DNA from: Oasisia sp. SBJ-2009
Taxonomy: Eukaryota > Annelida > Polychaeta > Sabellida > Siboglinidae
Length of the DNA: 64,000 nt
Assembly (NCBI GenBank): GCA_964017155.1
Contig: OZ024861.1
Location: 15,378,026-15,442,025 of the forward strand
Reading direction: 5' to 3'
The notes below the pieces were generated by a model. The model did no database searches, was not told the DNA's origin, and saw nothing but the letters and a program-made list of their open reading frames with translations. Positions 34,456-46,262 of the stretch are shown in pieces (within the stretch, counting starts at the first letter, position 1; the number at the start of each line of letters is the position of its first letter). The position numbers and the translations under genes were made by a program.

Positions 34456-36288
34456 AGAAACCTAGTCTAGACTAGTGTCACTGTTTGTGAACCTAGTTTA
34501 GACTAGTGTCACTGTTTGTGAACCTAGTCTAGACTAGTGTTGACCACAGTTTGTGAACCTAGTCTAGACTAGTGTCACAGTTTGTGAACCTTGTCTAGAC
34601 TAGTGTCATTGTTTGTGAACCTAGTCTAGACTAGTGTCACAGTTTATGAACCTTGTCTAGACTAGTGTCACAGTTTGTGAACCTTGTCTAGACTAGTGTC
34701 ACAGTTTGTGAACCTAGTCTAGACTAGTGTCACTGTTTGTGAACCTAGTCTAGACTAGTGTCACTGTTTGTGAACCTAGTCTAGACTAGTGTCACTGTTT
34801 GTGAACCTAGTCTAGACTAGCGTCACTGTTTGTGAACCTAGTCTAGACTAGCGTCACTGTTTGTGAACCTAGTCTAGACTATTGTCACTGTTTGTGAACC
34901 TCGTCTAGACTAGTGTCACTGTTTGTGAACCGAGTCTAGACTAGCGTCACTGTTTGTGAACCTAGTCTAGACTAGTGTCACAGTTTGTGAACCTAGTCTA
35001 GACTAGTGTCACAGTTTGTGAACCTAGTCTAGACTAGTGTCACTGTTTGTGAACCTAGTCTAGACTAGCGTCACTGTCTGTGAACCTAGTCTAGACTATT
35101 GTCACTGTTTATGAACCTAGTCTAGACTAGAGTCACAGTTTGTGAACCTAGTCTAGACTAGCGTCACTGTTTGTGAACCTAGTCTAGACTAGTGTCACTG
35201 TTTGTGAACCTAGTCTAGACTAGTGTCACTGTTTGTGAACCTAGTTTAGACTAGTGTCACTGTTTGTGAACCTAGTCTAGACTAGTGTTGACCACAGTTT
35301 GTGAACCTAGTCTAGACTAGTGTCACAGTTTATGAACCTTGTCTAGACTAGTGTCACTGTTTGTGAACCTAGTCTAGACTAGTGTCACAGTTTGTGAACC
35401 TAGTCTAGACTAGTGTCACTGTTTGTGAACCTAGTCTAGACTAGTGTCACTGTTTGTGAACCTAGTCTAGACTAGTGTCACTGTTTGTGAACCTAGTCTA
35501 GACTAGTGTCACTGTTTGTGAACCTAGTCTAGACTAGTGTTGACCACAGTTTGTGAACCTAGTCTAGACTAGTGTCACAGTTTGTGAACCTTGTCTAGAC
35601 TAGTCACTGTTTGTGAACCTAGTCTAGACTAGCGTCACAGTTTGTGAACCTAGTCTAGACTAGTGTCACTGTTTGTGAACCTAGTCTAGACTAGTGTCAC
35701 TGTTTGTGAACCTAGTCTAGACTAGTGTCACAGTTTATGAACCTTGTCTAGACTAGTGTCACTGTTTGTGAACCTAGTCTAGACTAGTGTCACAGTTTGT
35801 GAACCTAGTCTAGACTAGTGTTGACCACAGTTTGTGAACCTAGTCTAGACTAGTGTTGACCACAGTTTGTGAACCTAGTCTAGACTAGTGTCACAGTTTG
35901 TGAACCTTGTCTAGACTAGTCACTGTTTGTGAACCTAGTCTAGACTAGCGTCACAGTTTGTGAACCTAGTCTAGACTAGTGTCACTGTTTGTGAACCTAG
36001 TCTAGACTAGTGTCACTGTTTGTGAACCTAGTCTAGACTAGCGTCACTGTTTGTGAACCTAGTCTAGACTAGTGTCCCTGTTTGTGAACCTAGTCTAGAC
36101 TAGCGTCACTGTTTGTGAACCTAGTCTAGACTAGCGTCACTGTTTGTGAACATAGTCTAGACTAGCGTCACTGTTTGTGAACCTAGTCTAGACTAGCGTC
36201 ACTGTTTGTGAACCTAGTCTAGACTAGCGTCACTGTTTGTGAACATAGTCTAGACTAGCGTCACTGTTTGTGAACCTAGTCTAGTACT
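34456..36288. repeat. 31-bp minisatellite with CTAGTCTAGACTAG palindrome, about 59 units
   Basis: Unit is GTGAACCTAGTCTAG plus ACTAGTGTCACTGTTT. Each unit carries the 14-bp perfect palindrome CTAGTCTAGACTAG. Variants (TTGACCACAG insertion, CACAG for CACTG, CTTGTC for CTAGTC, TAGCG for TAGTG) recur in order. A 316-bp block near 35540 is repeated at 35856, and an earlier block (34491) reappears at 35239. This shows higher-order duplication. There are no open frames and no spacers, so it is not a CRISPR array. Confidence 0.95.
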
Positions 36289-37289
36289 GCAGCTCCTGTC
36301 TATTAGGTGTGTTATTATGTTTCATTAAGCACACCATTTCAGATAGTAGATTTTCTTTTTATCTTAGATCTTGTTGGAAGTAATTATGTTGTCTTATCAG
36401 TTCAGTAGACCTAGAAGCTGAAATGGTAGTAGAGTACTTTAGCCTTCCACTGGTAGCTCCTGCTCCAGTCACAATGTGATTGCACTTGTACCTTCAGTGT
36501 AACTGTGTGATGATAGAGGTCTGCACACACAATATGACAGATTTGGAGACAGTTGAACATTGTCTGCCATGTCAACGTATTTTTTAGTTACAGGCAACTA
36601 TATAACTGTGCTGATATTTTTTCTTACCTTGTATCATAATAAATATGAATGAGGCAGACTTAATTGAATTTCTCCAGGTGTAATTTGTTGTCTGAGTGGG
36701 CGGGAGATTTGTAAAGAAACACGTCTTCCTGTGGTGGTACGGAAGCTGGCAGCATGCCTGGGGACTACGCATGACATCTGTCTCAGTCAATACACTGTGC
36801 ATGAGTCGGCTTTGAGGCCTGATCCATCAATTATTGCTCCCCGATTATCATCACCATTGAGTCAGAATCCAGATACGGTGATACATAGGATCAGTCCTGG
36901 CACTGTGGGTTGGATTGTCAGCACGAATACAATCCAGACAGTGGTGGCATTGAGATGCTGCCACACGTAGTGGGATGTTGACTGTTACACCAGCGCATGT
37001 CCCCGTGGGCCAAACATGCATTTCTCCTCTGTCTGCCAGTTCGACAAGACAACACAATATGCGATTCACTCAAGGCAGACGTCATCACAGGAAAGGTACA
37101 CTCTGTTATCATGTTCAAGATCTTTCTCTTAGGCTAAGGTTGGTAGATTTTAGAGTAGGAAAGTCGAGGTGTGTGTGGCTGTTACAAATAAGTGGACATT
37201 CACTGAATTTAAGTTGTACTGTGGATTGCAGTGAATAGTGCATTATATTCTCAATCTAAAAAAACAAGTACAAATCTTATTGTGTGATT
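36289..37289. other. No confident gene
   Basis: Contains an open frame of 79 codons at 36731-36970 (VVRKLAACLGTTHDICLSQY) with no matching domain that I can name and no splice borders. Left unannotated. Confidence 0.35.
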
Positions 37290-37500
37290 CCTGTCAAACT
37301 GCGGGTAAGTTTGTTTAGTCTACGTTGCCACAGCTCACTTGGCTATATGAATGAGTACCTGGCTATAGAATCTGGTTGATATTTGCGTATAAATAAATAC
37401 TTCGTTCATTAACAGCATGGTTGCAATTATGGCTGAAAGCTTCCCAGATAAGTTGAGATACTAATCATAGTATTCACTTGAACAGGTCTAATATTTGCAA
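37290..37500 (+). repeat. Diverged copy of the window's tRNA-derived SINE (body only)
   Basis: Shares ATGAGTACCTGGCTATAGA, then GGCTGAAAGCTTCCCAGA and ACTTGAACAGGTCT with the copies at 54805-55132 and 63676-64000. The tRNA head is absent. Confidence 0.6.
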
Positions 37501-38655
37501 GTTTTCTACCATGATTTAATGATAATGACTGTTTGGACAATGTGTGTTTTCTTATACTGTACATATATCTTTAAAATGTTATATCCAAATACACCCACCA
37601 GTGCAGTACATAGTTAAAATCTTGTATGTTTCAGGATATGACCATTACCTTTTTAGTACTGTATTTCTTGTCAGGGCATCTGAGAGTTATATTGTTTTTT
37701 CATAATAAGTGGAATCATTACAGGATAATCCAAACGCTCTTTACGTTTTCAGGAACAAAACATTAAAACTCTGTGAAATACAGTCAGAAAGTTGTGCAAC
37801 CGTTCAAGGTTATTTCAGTGCCAAGCCTGTTCCTTATAATTACATGCCTGAACTTTCGATGAATAATAATTTGACCGATTCCTTCACTGAATCCACCATT
37901 GCCATTTAGATGACACAATTTACCATAAATCGAAGCATGTTTGTTGCAATCATAGTTACGTGAATGATACATAACAAATAAGTACAATAACAAATATCCA
38001 GAAACCTGAAACTGCATCTAAGCCTTGGTTTATCAGACCTAATCCTAGTAATATCATATCATTTACGCACTGGGGCCAGTTATCTAACCATAACTATGCT
38101 AAGCATGCTATGTGTTTGTGTATGTATGTATTTATTTTTTATTTCTGCGATTTATAAAGGTTCTTACTGCCACTGGCTTTATTTTCAGTTTGGAAGTGAA
38201 GCTGACATGAAGTTTGTTTAAAATGTGAAATAGAATTGTTGTGATTGTTCCAAGTTAAATAAAAGGTCCTGCAATAAGATGGGATTGATTCACTTGCCTT
38301 GACTTGAGTTGAGAAAACCTGTCCCTCAAACTAAACAAGTGTAGTCAAAATACTTTGAGAAACCATCTTAATTATTTTGAATGTTTCGCCAATTTGCCAC
38401 CCAGAACATAGTCAGGTTCTGATAGGTATAGCAATTCTACTTCAAAATACACCCAGCTGCAGTCAGGCAGTCAGGCAGGGTGACAGATTTTGGAATGGAA
38501 CCATTATAAAAAGAATTACAATTGGAGAGGAATTTAGAAAAACGAATTGGGATTGAATCAAGGAAGTGTACGAAATTGGGGTGTGTGAACTGGAAATCGT
38601 TGTAAGGAATTGATCCTATTCCTTAATTGTTACAGTTATGTACTGCTAACTGGTA
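37501..38655. other. No gene seen
   Basis: AT-rich sequence with no recognised feature. Confidence 0.4.
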
Positions 38656-38656
38656 G

Positions 38657-38800
<144 letters not shown>

Positions 38801-39544
38801 CAACGCAAAATTGAAATACTCAGTCAGTAATGTGATGAGAGAAAGTCCCAGTGAAATTTCATCACACATCCATGTATTTAGAATAGCACCCAAGTGGTTA
38901 CAATAAAACTTGGGGGGCCAATATGTTTGGATATGTGACCCACCCTTTTAAGAAAGACAGATCTATATTATTTTGACAATTTGTTATCCAAGTGGCGATA
39001 GTAGTGGTGGTTACAATGAGCAGGTAATTTGTCCAGGCTCAGGATCTTCTTGGCTACAGGTGTATCACATGTCATGGAGAAACTGCAGACCAGTGTGAAA
39101 TTGCTGCACATTAATAGATCTCCAATTAGCATGTAATTAGCTGTCTTGATATGAGCATTAATCCCCTCCCCTAAAGTGCCTGGGAGTGGCTGTTGACCAC
39201 TCCATTAGAAGTAGTGGACACTGGCCAGAACTAATGACCAATATGTTGTTGAGGTGTCAGTTACTATGTATAGGGTCAGGTGTTTTGTTTTGTCCTCCAT
39301 CTGGTCAGTGTGTGTCCACTGGCCACTGGCCACTGGTAGGCATGTCTGTGTATACACTATAGGCATGTATGTGTATACACTACACATACAGTTAGTACAC
39401 AGTTGTGTTTATGTGAAACAATACAAATCATTAACTGGTTGGCTGTTTCATTTCCAGAAACCCTTTCTGTTCCCAGTCCAACATGTATAACGATTATTGG
39501 GTTAATTATTTTGTGACAAATAATATTTTTGAGTTCCAAACAAA

Positions 39545-39670
39545 TTTCATAATTACACAACTAGCAATGTTCGACTTACTTCTACGTTTCGGCCACCATC
39601 GGCGGCCTTCTTCAGGTGGTAGAAACGTAGAAGTAAGTCAAACATTGCTAGTTGTGTAATTATTAAATTT
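39545..39670. mobile_element. Foldback with hammerhead-like core
   Basis: Two inverted arms (39545-39590 and 39618-39670, with AATTACACAACTAGCAATGT and CGACTTACTTCTACGTTTC) enclose a centre. On the minus strand the centre reads CTGAAGA, A, a 7-bp stem GGCCGCC/GGTGGCC, then GAAAC. CTGANGA + stem II + GAAA is the conserved core order of hammerhead ribozymes, which are known from Penelope-like elements and retrozymes. The long arms would pair as stem III. Stem I is not clear, and there is an extra A before stem II, so activity is doubtful. Confidence 0.6.
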
Positions 39671-39971
39671 GTTTGGAATAATATACTGCCAACTTGAACA
39701 TTTTCACGAAAATATTTTTGAGGTTTTGTCCATGGGGGGTTTATGGGTGATATCTGTTGTCCATGGTGAGTTTTTCTATAAGAAGTTATTTTCAGGTGGG
39801 GTTTGTTCATGAGGGTGTCTACCAATGATAGGGTGTGTCCGCCGTGAGGGTTGATAGTTCTGCCAGTAAAATCTAGATGGGGTTTGTCCATGACCATGGA
39901 GAGTTATAAATGTGTTTGAGAGGTTGAGCCACGTGCTCTTTGATGTCCAAGTAATGTTGGTGTTACTCCAC

Positions 39972-40276
39972 CAGCATAGCTTTATGCACAGACCCGTCCA
40001 CCCATCATTTGGACAGGTAAAAACCGTTGTGTACAGGTAGAAATATGGGTGGACGGTAAAAAATGAAGGAGCAAAACAATGTGTTCCAAAACCATAGATA
40101 TTGTCAGTTATGTCTTAGAAGTGAGTGTACATGGTGTCATATGTGTGTTTGTAGTCCAGTTCAGGTCATCAGACACATTTTAAAGTTTGCAAACTGACTT
40201 AACAGTTAACATCCATGTGTCCACCAAAACATGTGCGACTGGCAATAATTTGGTCCAGCATAAAGTCCTGCCCACC
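39972..40276 (+). mobile_element. MITE family B, copy 1
   Basis: About 300 bp beginning CAGCATAGCTTTATGCACAG and ending GCATAAAGTCCTGCCCACC, which gives roughly 15-20-bp imperfect terminal inverted repeats (consensus near GGTGCAGGGCTTTATGCAGGA in two parts). Internal CATTTGGACAGGTAAAAAC and CCACCAAAACATGTG are shared by all copies. No coding capacity. Confidence 0.75.
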
Positions 40277-40685
40277 AGTTATGCATGTGAGGTAACTGTG
40301 GTTTTAGAAAGTATTCAATTACTGGGGACAATTCTTTGAAGTGGACAAAGGCATACACATGTAGTTGTACGCCACAGTCCGTGGTCTGCTGGTTTCATTA
40401 GAACTGATGAAAGCGAACATACATGAGCATTACACGGCCCGTCTGACTACAATGGAGGGGGTGTTTTATCAGGAGTCACTCATGCGTGACCACTACTGAT
40501 TAAAAATAACAATCTGACGTATGCCGTATGAAAGAGTGAACCACAGAGCGTTGTATCCATTCTACAATGTCAGTGTTATCTACCTCTGTGGTGCCAGTGA
40601 TTGTGTGGGTCTCCAGTTTGGACTGACTCATTCGTGTCAAGTGAATTTACACAACTAGACTTTACCAGTGAGCAGGTTTCACCTG

Positions 40686-40925
40686 GGAAGCATGGCTTTA
40701 TGTATACACCCGTCCACCTGTCATTTGGACAGGTAAAACCCAATTTCGATGGGTAGAAATACCACAGGTTGGGCGGGTGAAAAAAGTAGCAGACTTCCAA
40801 AATCATTGTCAGCCAATAATAAAATGAGTGTCATGTGTGTGTAGTTTTTCTTAGCTCATAATACACGTTTCGCCTAGCTTGTGTGTATGTGAATTAACAT
40901 GCATGTGTCACCAAATATGTAAACG
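40686..40925 (+). mobile_element. MITE family B, copy 2 (diverged, truncated)
   Basis: Begins GCATGGCTTTATGTATACAC and CATTTGGACAGGTAAAACCC; the right end fades near TGTGTCACCAAATATG. Confidence 0.65.
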
Positions 40926-41923
40926 TAAACTCCAACTGGGAAGCTTCTAAACAATACAGAAAACTAAAATACACTAAGATCTAACAAATCTAGACACATC
41001 TAGAGAAGATCAGAATACAAATCTTAAGATGTTGATAACAATATTGGTTAGAGTATTTGTTGTCACCTAGTGTAGAGACAAACTCGTGTAGAGCAGCAGT
41101 TTTCAAACATGCTGCCACACAAATGTAAGATTTATAATTCAGTAATATGCATGCTAAAACGCAAGAGAAATCACTACCTGGTACGTCATTGTTCATTGGT
41201 TGATCAATATAGAAAATGTTCTCATTGAAAATTTAAAACAAGGATCGCTTTTTGACAGTGTTTGAAGGATGATTGACAATAAGGACAGTTTAGAGAGGTT
41301 GAATCACTGGAGAATGGAGGCCATTGGTGATCCATGAATCACTGACTCAGAGTGACTTAGTGACTCATTTTTTTGTTGCAACCTGCCTAGATAACGGATT
41401 TGAAGAAATATATTTGAAGGATACAGATTACACAGGGATCCATGCACAAGGACAGGTTTCACGGCATAGATAATAAGATGGACTCTTGATAACATAATAA
41501 TAATAGAAGCATTTCTATAGCGCCGTAATTCCAAGTTACCCTGTTCGAAGGCGCGGTTACAAAGAAACATAAAAAGAAACTAACTGTTAAAGACCATAAA
41601 AACATGGCATCAAATATCCGATTAAATTATCATTAAGAAATAAATATTATACTTATAAAAAGAAGAGTATTATGAATGTAAGAGTATTAAAAACAGCTCA
41701 CAATGATAAATAAATAAGTAAATCCTAAAAACATAAAAAGTCCAATCGAGTGACAAAATTTAATGTCCAGCAAAGTTCATGAGTAAAAGCTCTTTTGAAT
41801 AAGTGAGTTTTAAGGAGTCTTTTAAACTGCTATATTGAGTCACATTTTCGGGAGATCATTCCATAAGGTAGGAGCAGCTATGCAGAATGCTTGATGTCCC
41901 TCCCTATGTACAACCAGTAGAGC
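40926..41923. other. No gene; dispersed-repeat-like sequence at 41500-41900
   Basis: CATTTCTATAGCGCCGTAAT and the following ATTCCATAAGGTAGGAGCAG look like the tail of a dispersed retroelement. TATAGCGCCA-type motifs also occur at 19314 and 20150. Not classified. Confidence 0.3.
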
Positions 41924-42198
41924 ACAGCTTTATGCAGAGACCTGTCCACCCATCATTTGGACAGGTAAAAACTGTTGTGCATGGGTAGAAAAATGAAGGA
42001 GCAAAACAAGATCTTCCAAAACCATAGATATTGTCAGTTATGCCTTAGAAATGAGTGTACATGGTGTCACATGTGTGTTTGTAGTCCATTTCAGGTCATG
42101 ACTCATTAGACACTTTTAAAGTTTGTAAACTGGCTTAACAGTTAACATGTCCACCAAAACATGTGTGACTGGCAATAATTGGGTCCTGCATAAAGTCC
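41924..42198 (+). mobile_element. MITE family B, copy 3
   Basis: Starts GAGCACAGCTTTATGCAGAG and ends GGTCCTGCATAAAGTCCT. It is directly joined to a LINE segment on its right. Confidence 0.75.
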
Positions 42199-42403
42199 TT
42201 CTGTAGAGACTCTGATGAAGATCGCAATGTTCTGCCTGACTGGTAGAACTCGAGCAGATCGGTGAGGTAGCTAGGCGCAAGTAGATGACTGGCTTTGTAC
42301 ATTATTAGTATTATCTTGTATTGAATACGATTGAATCTCACATGGAGCCAATGAAGAGTCTCTAACATTTGTGTTATGTGGTCGTAACGATTGGCTTTCA
42401 CCC
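42199..42403 (-). pseudogene. LINE reverse-transcriptase, C-terminal piece
   Basis: Minus-strand frame ANRYDHITQMLETLHWLHVR, then IQYKIILIMYKASHLLAPSY and LTDLLEFYQSGRTLRSS. The RxDHITxxLxxLHWLxVxxRIxYKI...APxYLxxLL pattern is the thumb-like end of CR1/L2-type ORF2. It is cut off on both sides by MITE copies in opposite orientation. Confidence 0.75.
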
Positions 42404-42705
42404 AGGGCTTTGTGCAGGATCAAATTATTGCCAGTCACACATGTTTTGGTGGACACATGGATGTTAACTGTTAAACCAGTTTACAAACTTTCAAATGTGT
42501 CTGATGACCTGAAATGGACTACAAACACACATGTGACACCATTTTCAACATTCACTTAAGTTTTTCAAGACATAACCTACAATATCGATGGTTTTGGAAG
42601 ACTTTTTTTGCTCGTTCATTTTATTACTCATCCACCCACATTTCTACACGTCCATATTAATTTTTACCCATCCAAATGACGGGTGGACGGGTGTCTGCAT
42701 AACTA
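42404..42705 (-). mobile_element. MITE family B, copy 4 (inverted)
   Basis: Reverse orientation of copy 3: it begins GGCTTTGTGCAGGATCAAAT and ends GGACGGGTGTCTGCATAAC. It separates two parts of one LINE reading direction. Confidence 0.75.
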
Positions 42706-42714
42706 ATAATAATG

Positions 42715-43075
42715 TCTAATAACTGGTCCAGTCAGCTGTAGAGAAGGGTGGTTCCGTAGGCAAATCGGCGAAGGCTGTTTCCATAGTCAATTTGCGATAT
42801 AAAGGAGTGAACCAACTGTTCAGTAGTATGTTGTGTCAGGCAATCTGTTATTGTACGAATTCTATGTAGATGGTTGTAAGCTGCCTGGCTCAGCTTTGAC
42901 ACTTGGGATTTCATATTGAACGCACTGTCAAACATAACTCCCAGGTTGCGAGCGACGGTAGTTGGTTTGAGGATGCTGTCACCGACGACAACATCAGTCA
43001 GGTTGTGTTTGCCAGCCGAACTTGGTGTGGTGATCACAAGTAGATCAGTCTTGCTAGCGAGTTGCATCTTTATGG
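42715..43075 (-). pseudogene. LINE reverse-transcriptase, preceding piece
   Basis: Minus-strand frame with KTDLLVITTPSSAGKHNLTD, then VARNLGVMFDSAFNMKSQVS and EQLVHSFISQIDYGNSL. The K-T-xLLVI...ARNLGVxFD...H...LVHxFxxxxxDYxNSL pattern follows the reverse-transcriptase catalytic region of CR1/L2-type LINEs. With 42199-42403 it forms one interrupted copy. Confidence 0.78.
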
Positions 43076-44050
43076 TTTAGCCATGTGGATTTATTTAATG
43101 CTGGTGGAACGTCTCATCTTGTTAAATCATCATCAGAAGTGACTAGGCACAGGATGTACATATCATGCGCACCTTACCCCAGCCTACATGTGAGTCTAAT
43201 ATCCATTTAGCTTAACCTCATGTTTACGGTGTTTCTGATGAAAATCAGATCACAGCGTTCCAGCAAGATTCTTAGTGAGTGGCTTCATCATGACAAATTG
43301 CTTGCTTCCAGTTATGAAAGCTGCATTAAGATCTTGTCATAATCTGGCTTCATCCAGGTTGGTGTTAAAATGATTGCAAAAGTTGAGTGGTTTGACAAGG
43401 GTTATGGATTCCGGCAGGCAATTCCATGGTTCAGCCGTTCTCGGCTTTTAGATTTGCCATTCGTGCAAAAACTGACTTGGTTATAAGCATTTCCACATGT
43501 CTAGGGTGAAGATGTATGTCACGTCTAGATGAATACAACTAGTCAGATACTTAGTGGAGATTTAGTAATTGATTTATATTTATTTGACACTGCAGGACCC
43601 TGAGAACTGTAATTACCTGGTACCACTCTAAGTTATTTCAACTCTCAATTCAAACAGATTGTTTAATATAGCACTGCAAGTAAGGTCTTCATGTTTCGAG
43701 GTGAGAAACTCTAATTTTTAGGCATGACACCTCCCATTAATTATTGTTACAAATCCCATTATCAAACGTTGGTTTGATTTCTCATCACCATAGTGGGTGG
43801 TGGGATTGTATGAAATACGACAACATATTTGTCAGTATTTATAAATGAAAGACATATTTTGAAGCAATTTGAAACCCTCATAAATAGATAACTAGTTGAT
43901 CCACTGATGTTATTTTTGGACATATCAACATGAGTGGCAGTAGAAAGGTTCTATTCCTGTCAGGCTCTGCTTCCATTATCATTGCCACAAACATGTTAGA
44001 TGTTCCCAATTGATTCTGTGTTGCTTGGCAACATTTTGTTGCCATGTGTC
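43076..44050. other. No gene seen
   Basis: May include more decayed LINE sequence upstream of the piece above, but I cannot recognise a frame. Confidence 0.35.
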
Positions 44051-44054
44051 TTCT

Positions 44055-44222
44055 TGTTTGCGTCTGTGTGTGTTTGTGCGTGCGTGTGTGTGTGTGTTTG
44101 CGCCTGTGTGTGTGTGTTTGTGCGTGTGTGCGTGTGTGTGTGTGTTTGCGCCTGTGTGTGTGTGTTTTTGCGTGTGTGTGTGTGTTTGCGTCTGTGTGTG
44201 TGTGTTTGTGCGTGTGTGTGTA
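44055..44222. repeat. Imperfect (GT)n with TTTGCGCCTG spacers
   Basis: GT runs broken regularly by TTTGCGCC, TTTGCGTC or TTTGTGCG, giving units of about 20-40 bp. Confidence 0.9.
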
Positions 44223-44759
44223 TTTTAAAACAGGCAGTATGCTTTGATTTTTTGGGTAAAAAACTGAAAACATGTTTGTTTGAAATTGCTTTCCCACCAT
44301 AAATTGTCGGCGGCTCCATGCTCCAGTGACAACTTTTGCCTGTCCCCGTGTATGACTAGCCAAATGATTTTGTTTGTTGTGCCTCTGAGCTTGAACTTGT
44401 TAAGGATATAGGTGCTATAGAAGTTTTACAATTATTTCTGTTATTAATGGTTTCTATGAGTAGGTAAATGTTGAAGCCTAGATGGTTGTCAATACCTCCC
44501 AAAGACACAGTCCCTGTAGAACTACAGAAAGCACACAGCCAACGGCAGTGTAATTTCACATGCAGCTGAGCATTTTTGCAGAAAACCAATCTGTCGACCC
44601 ACCGTAGCAGCGGTTCCCTTCTGTTACGGCTAGTTTCTGTTGCCAGATGTGAAAGGTCACACACATTAGCTGGAGACGTTCGTAAATCAGACGTCTTCAT
44701 TGATGCCACATTCTTGTCCATTGTAACTGTGTACAACAGATTTGTATGGCTGATGTGTC

Positions 44760-44859
44760 CCTGTCTGCACATGTCTGCCTGCATGCCTGCCTGCCTGCCT
44801 GCCAGTCTGTCTCTCTCTGTCTGTCTGTCTACCTGCCGTCCGTCCGTCCATCCATCTGC

Positions 44860-44907
<48 letters not shown>

Positions 44908-45178
44908 CATCCATTTGCTGTCTGTCTGTCTGTCTGTCTGTCCGTCCGTCCGTCCGTCCGTCCGACCGACCGACTGACTGACCGTCCGCCAGTCCGTTCA
45001 TTCGTCCGTCCGTCGGTCCGTCCGTCTGTCTGTCTGTCTGTCTACCTGCCGTCTGTCCATCCATTTGCTGTCTGTCTGTCCGTCCGTCCATCCATCCATC
45101 CATATGCTGTCTGTCTGTCTATGAGTCTGTCTGTCTGTCCGTCCGTCCGTCCGTCCGTCTGTCTGTCTGTCTACCTGG
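44760..45178. repeat. (CTGT)n/(CCGT)n tetranucleotide satellite
   Basis: CTGT and CCGT blocks alternate with CCATCCATTTGCTG spacers repeated three to four times. This indicates amplification of longer blocks, not only single-unit slippage. Confidence 0.95.
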
Positions 45179-45713
45179 TGGTGGTCTGTGTGTGTTTGTC
45201 TAGTGGACTCGAATTATTTGCATCACAGGAGTCGTTTGGGTTTACCCAGATAGCCACTTGACCAGTGAATCAACAGCTGGACATCAACTGGACAGGAAGT
45301 AAACACACACCTCTAAGTAGTAGAGGTCACTCCCTGTCCAGTGCGAGTGGTCACTGGGTTATAATAAATTGTTCACCATGAAACAAGTCCAACAAGTTAC
45401 ATAGACATGTCACCCACTGTTCAGGACTCATCGCACTGATATTGCAAGGATTTGAAATTTGATCATTGCAGAATAATTTAGTTGTTTACCTATAGATGTC
45501 CAGTTGTAAATAATTTTCCTGTAGATTGGTTTTATGTCTAGGCTTGCCAGGTGTCAATATCATACAGATTTTAGTCATCTAATTTTTGAAGTTGTTTTTC
45601 AAAAGAAACATGGTGCTCGTAGATTTTTTTCGTTGATGTATGAATCTAGTAGCACTGTAGATGTCAACACTCTGGCAAAATACAGTTCTAGGAATGCCGA
45701 ATGCAGGCTAACT

Positions 45714-45721
<8 letters not shown>

Positions 45722-45771
<50 letters not shown>
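45722..45771. repeat. (AT)n microsatellite
   Basis: 50 bp of pure AT. Confidence 0.95.
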
Positions 45772-45774
<3 letters not shown>

Positions 45775-45829
45775 CATAGGGGTTCATGTCAGAAATATGT
45801 ATTTCTACCAACAAATATACAGTGCGCAG

Positions 45830-46080
45830 ATAGTTATGCCATCATGATAACCATGTTTCTATGTAGGTTTCTGGGTTGCTTCTGGGTGTCCGTTGGAGGG
45901 AGCGTTGAGTTGAGTCTCCCATCCAAGTACAGGAGTAGCCTGTGGAGCTGGGAGCCAACCTTGGTTGATTCGGTGCACAGTACTAGGTAATTCCATGTTA
46001 ATTGGCATGCAGTCCAACTGCAACACTGACCCACATAGGGTCCTGCGTGAAGGTCGGATTCCACACACATTTGCTGGTGG
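45830..46080 (-). repeat. Repeat with 5S-rRNA-like motif
   Basis: The minus strand carries GTACTTGGATGGGAGACTCA (45930-45911). Sixteen or so of its bases match the highly conserved box C region of animal 5S rRNA. Box A is not recognisable. It could be a 5S-derived SINE remnant or a coincidental match within an unknown repeat. Confidence 0.3.
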
Positions 46081-46099
46081 AGTGAAGCTCTTGTGGCTG

Positions 46100-46262
46100 T
46101 CAGTGTCTGAGGTAGTAGTGTGTCTAGTGCTGTCTTCCAGGTGATGCCTCGTGGCGTCGGGGTTACATCACTTACTCTGTCTGTGCCTTAGTCAACAGTC
46201 TCTGCTGTCTATCGCTGGGCTCTGGCCATCTACCTCACTGCAGAACTGCCCTTTTGAAATCT
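46100..46262 (+). repeat. Left flanking duplicate of the CCACCCTCCAT array
   Basis: Contains TGTGCCTTAG, CAACAGTCTCTGCTG, CTCTGGCCATC and ATCTCTTGACACTC in the same order as 48058-48165 on the other side of the array. Confidence 0.7.

Noticed and set aside
34456..36288. CRISPR-like array (palindromic repeat every 31 bp)
   Set aside because: There are no unique spacers, the units are directly adjacent, and the genome is eukaryotic.
36731..36970. Possible DIRS/recombinase-like frame (VVRKLAACLGT)
   Set aside because: The resemblance covers about ten residues and nothing around it supports a retroelement.
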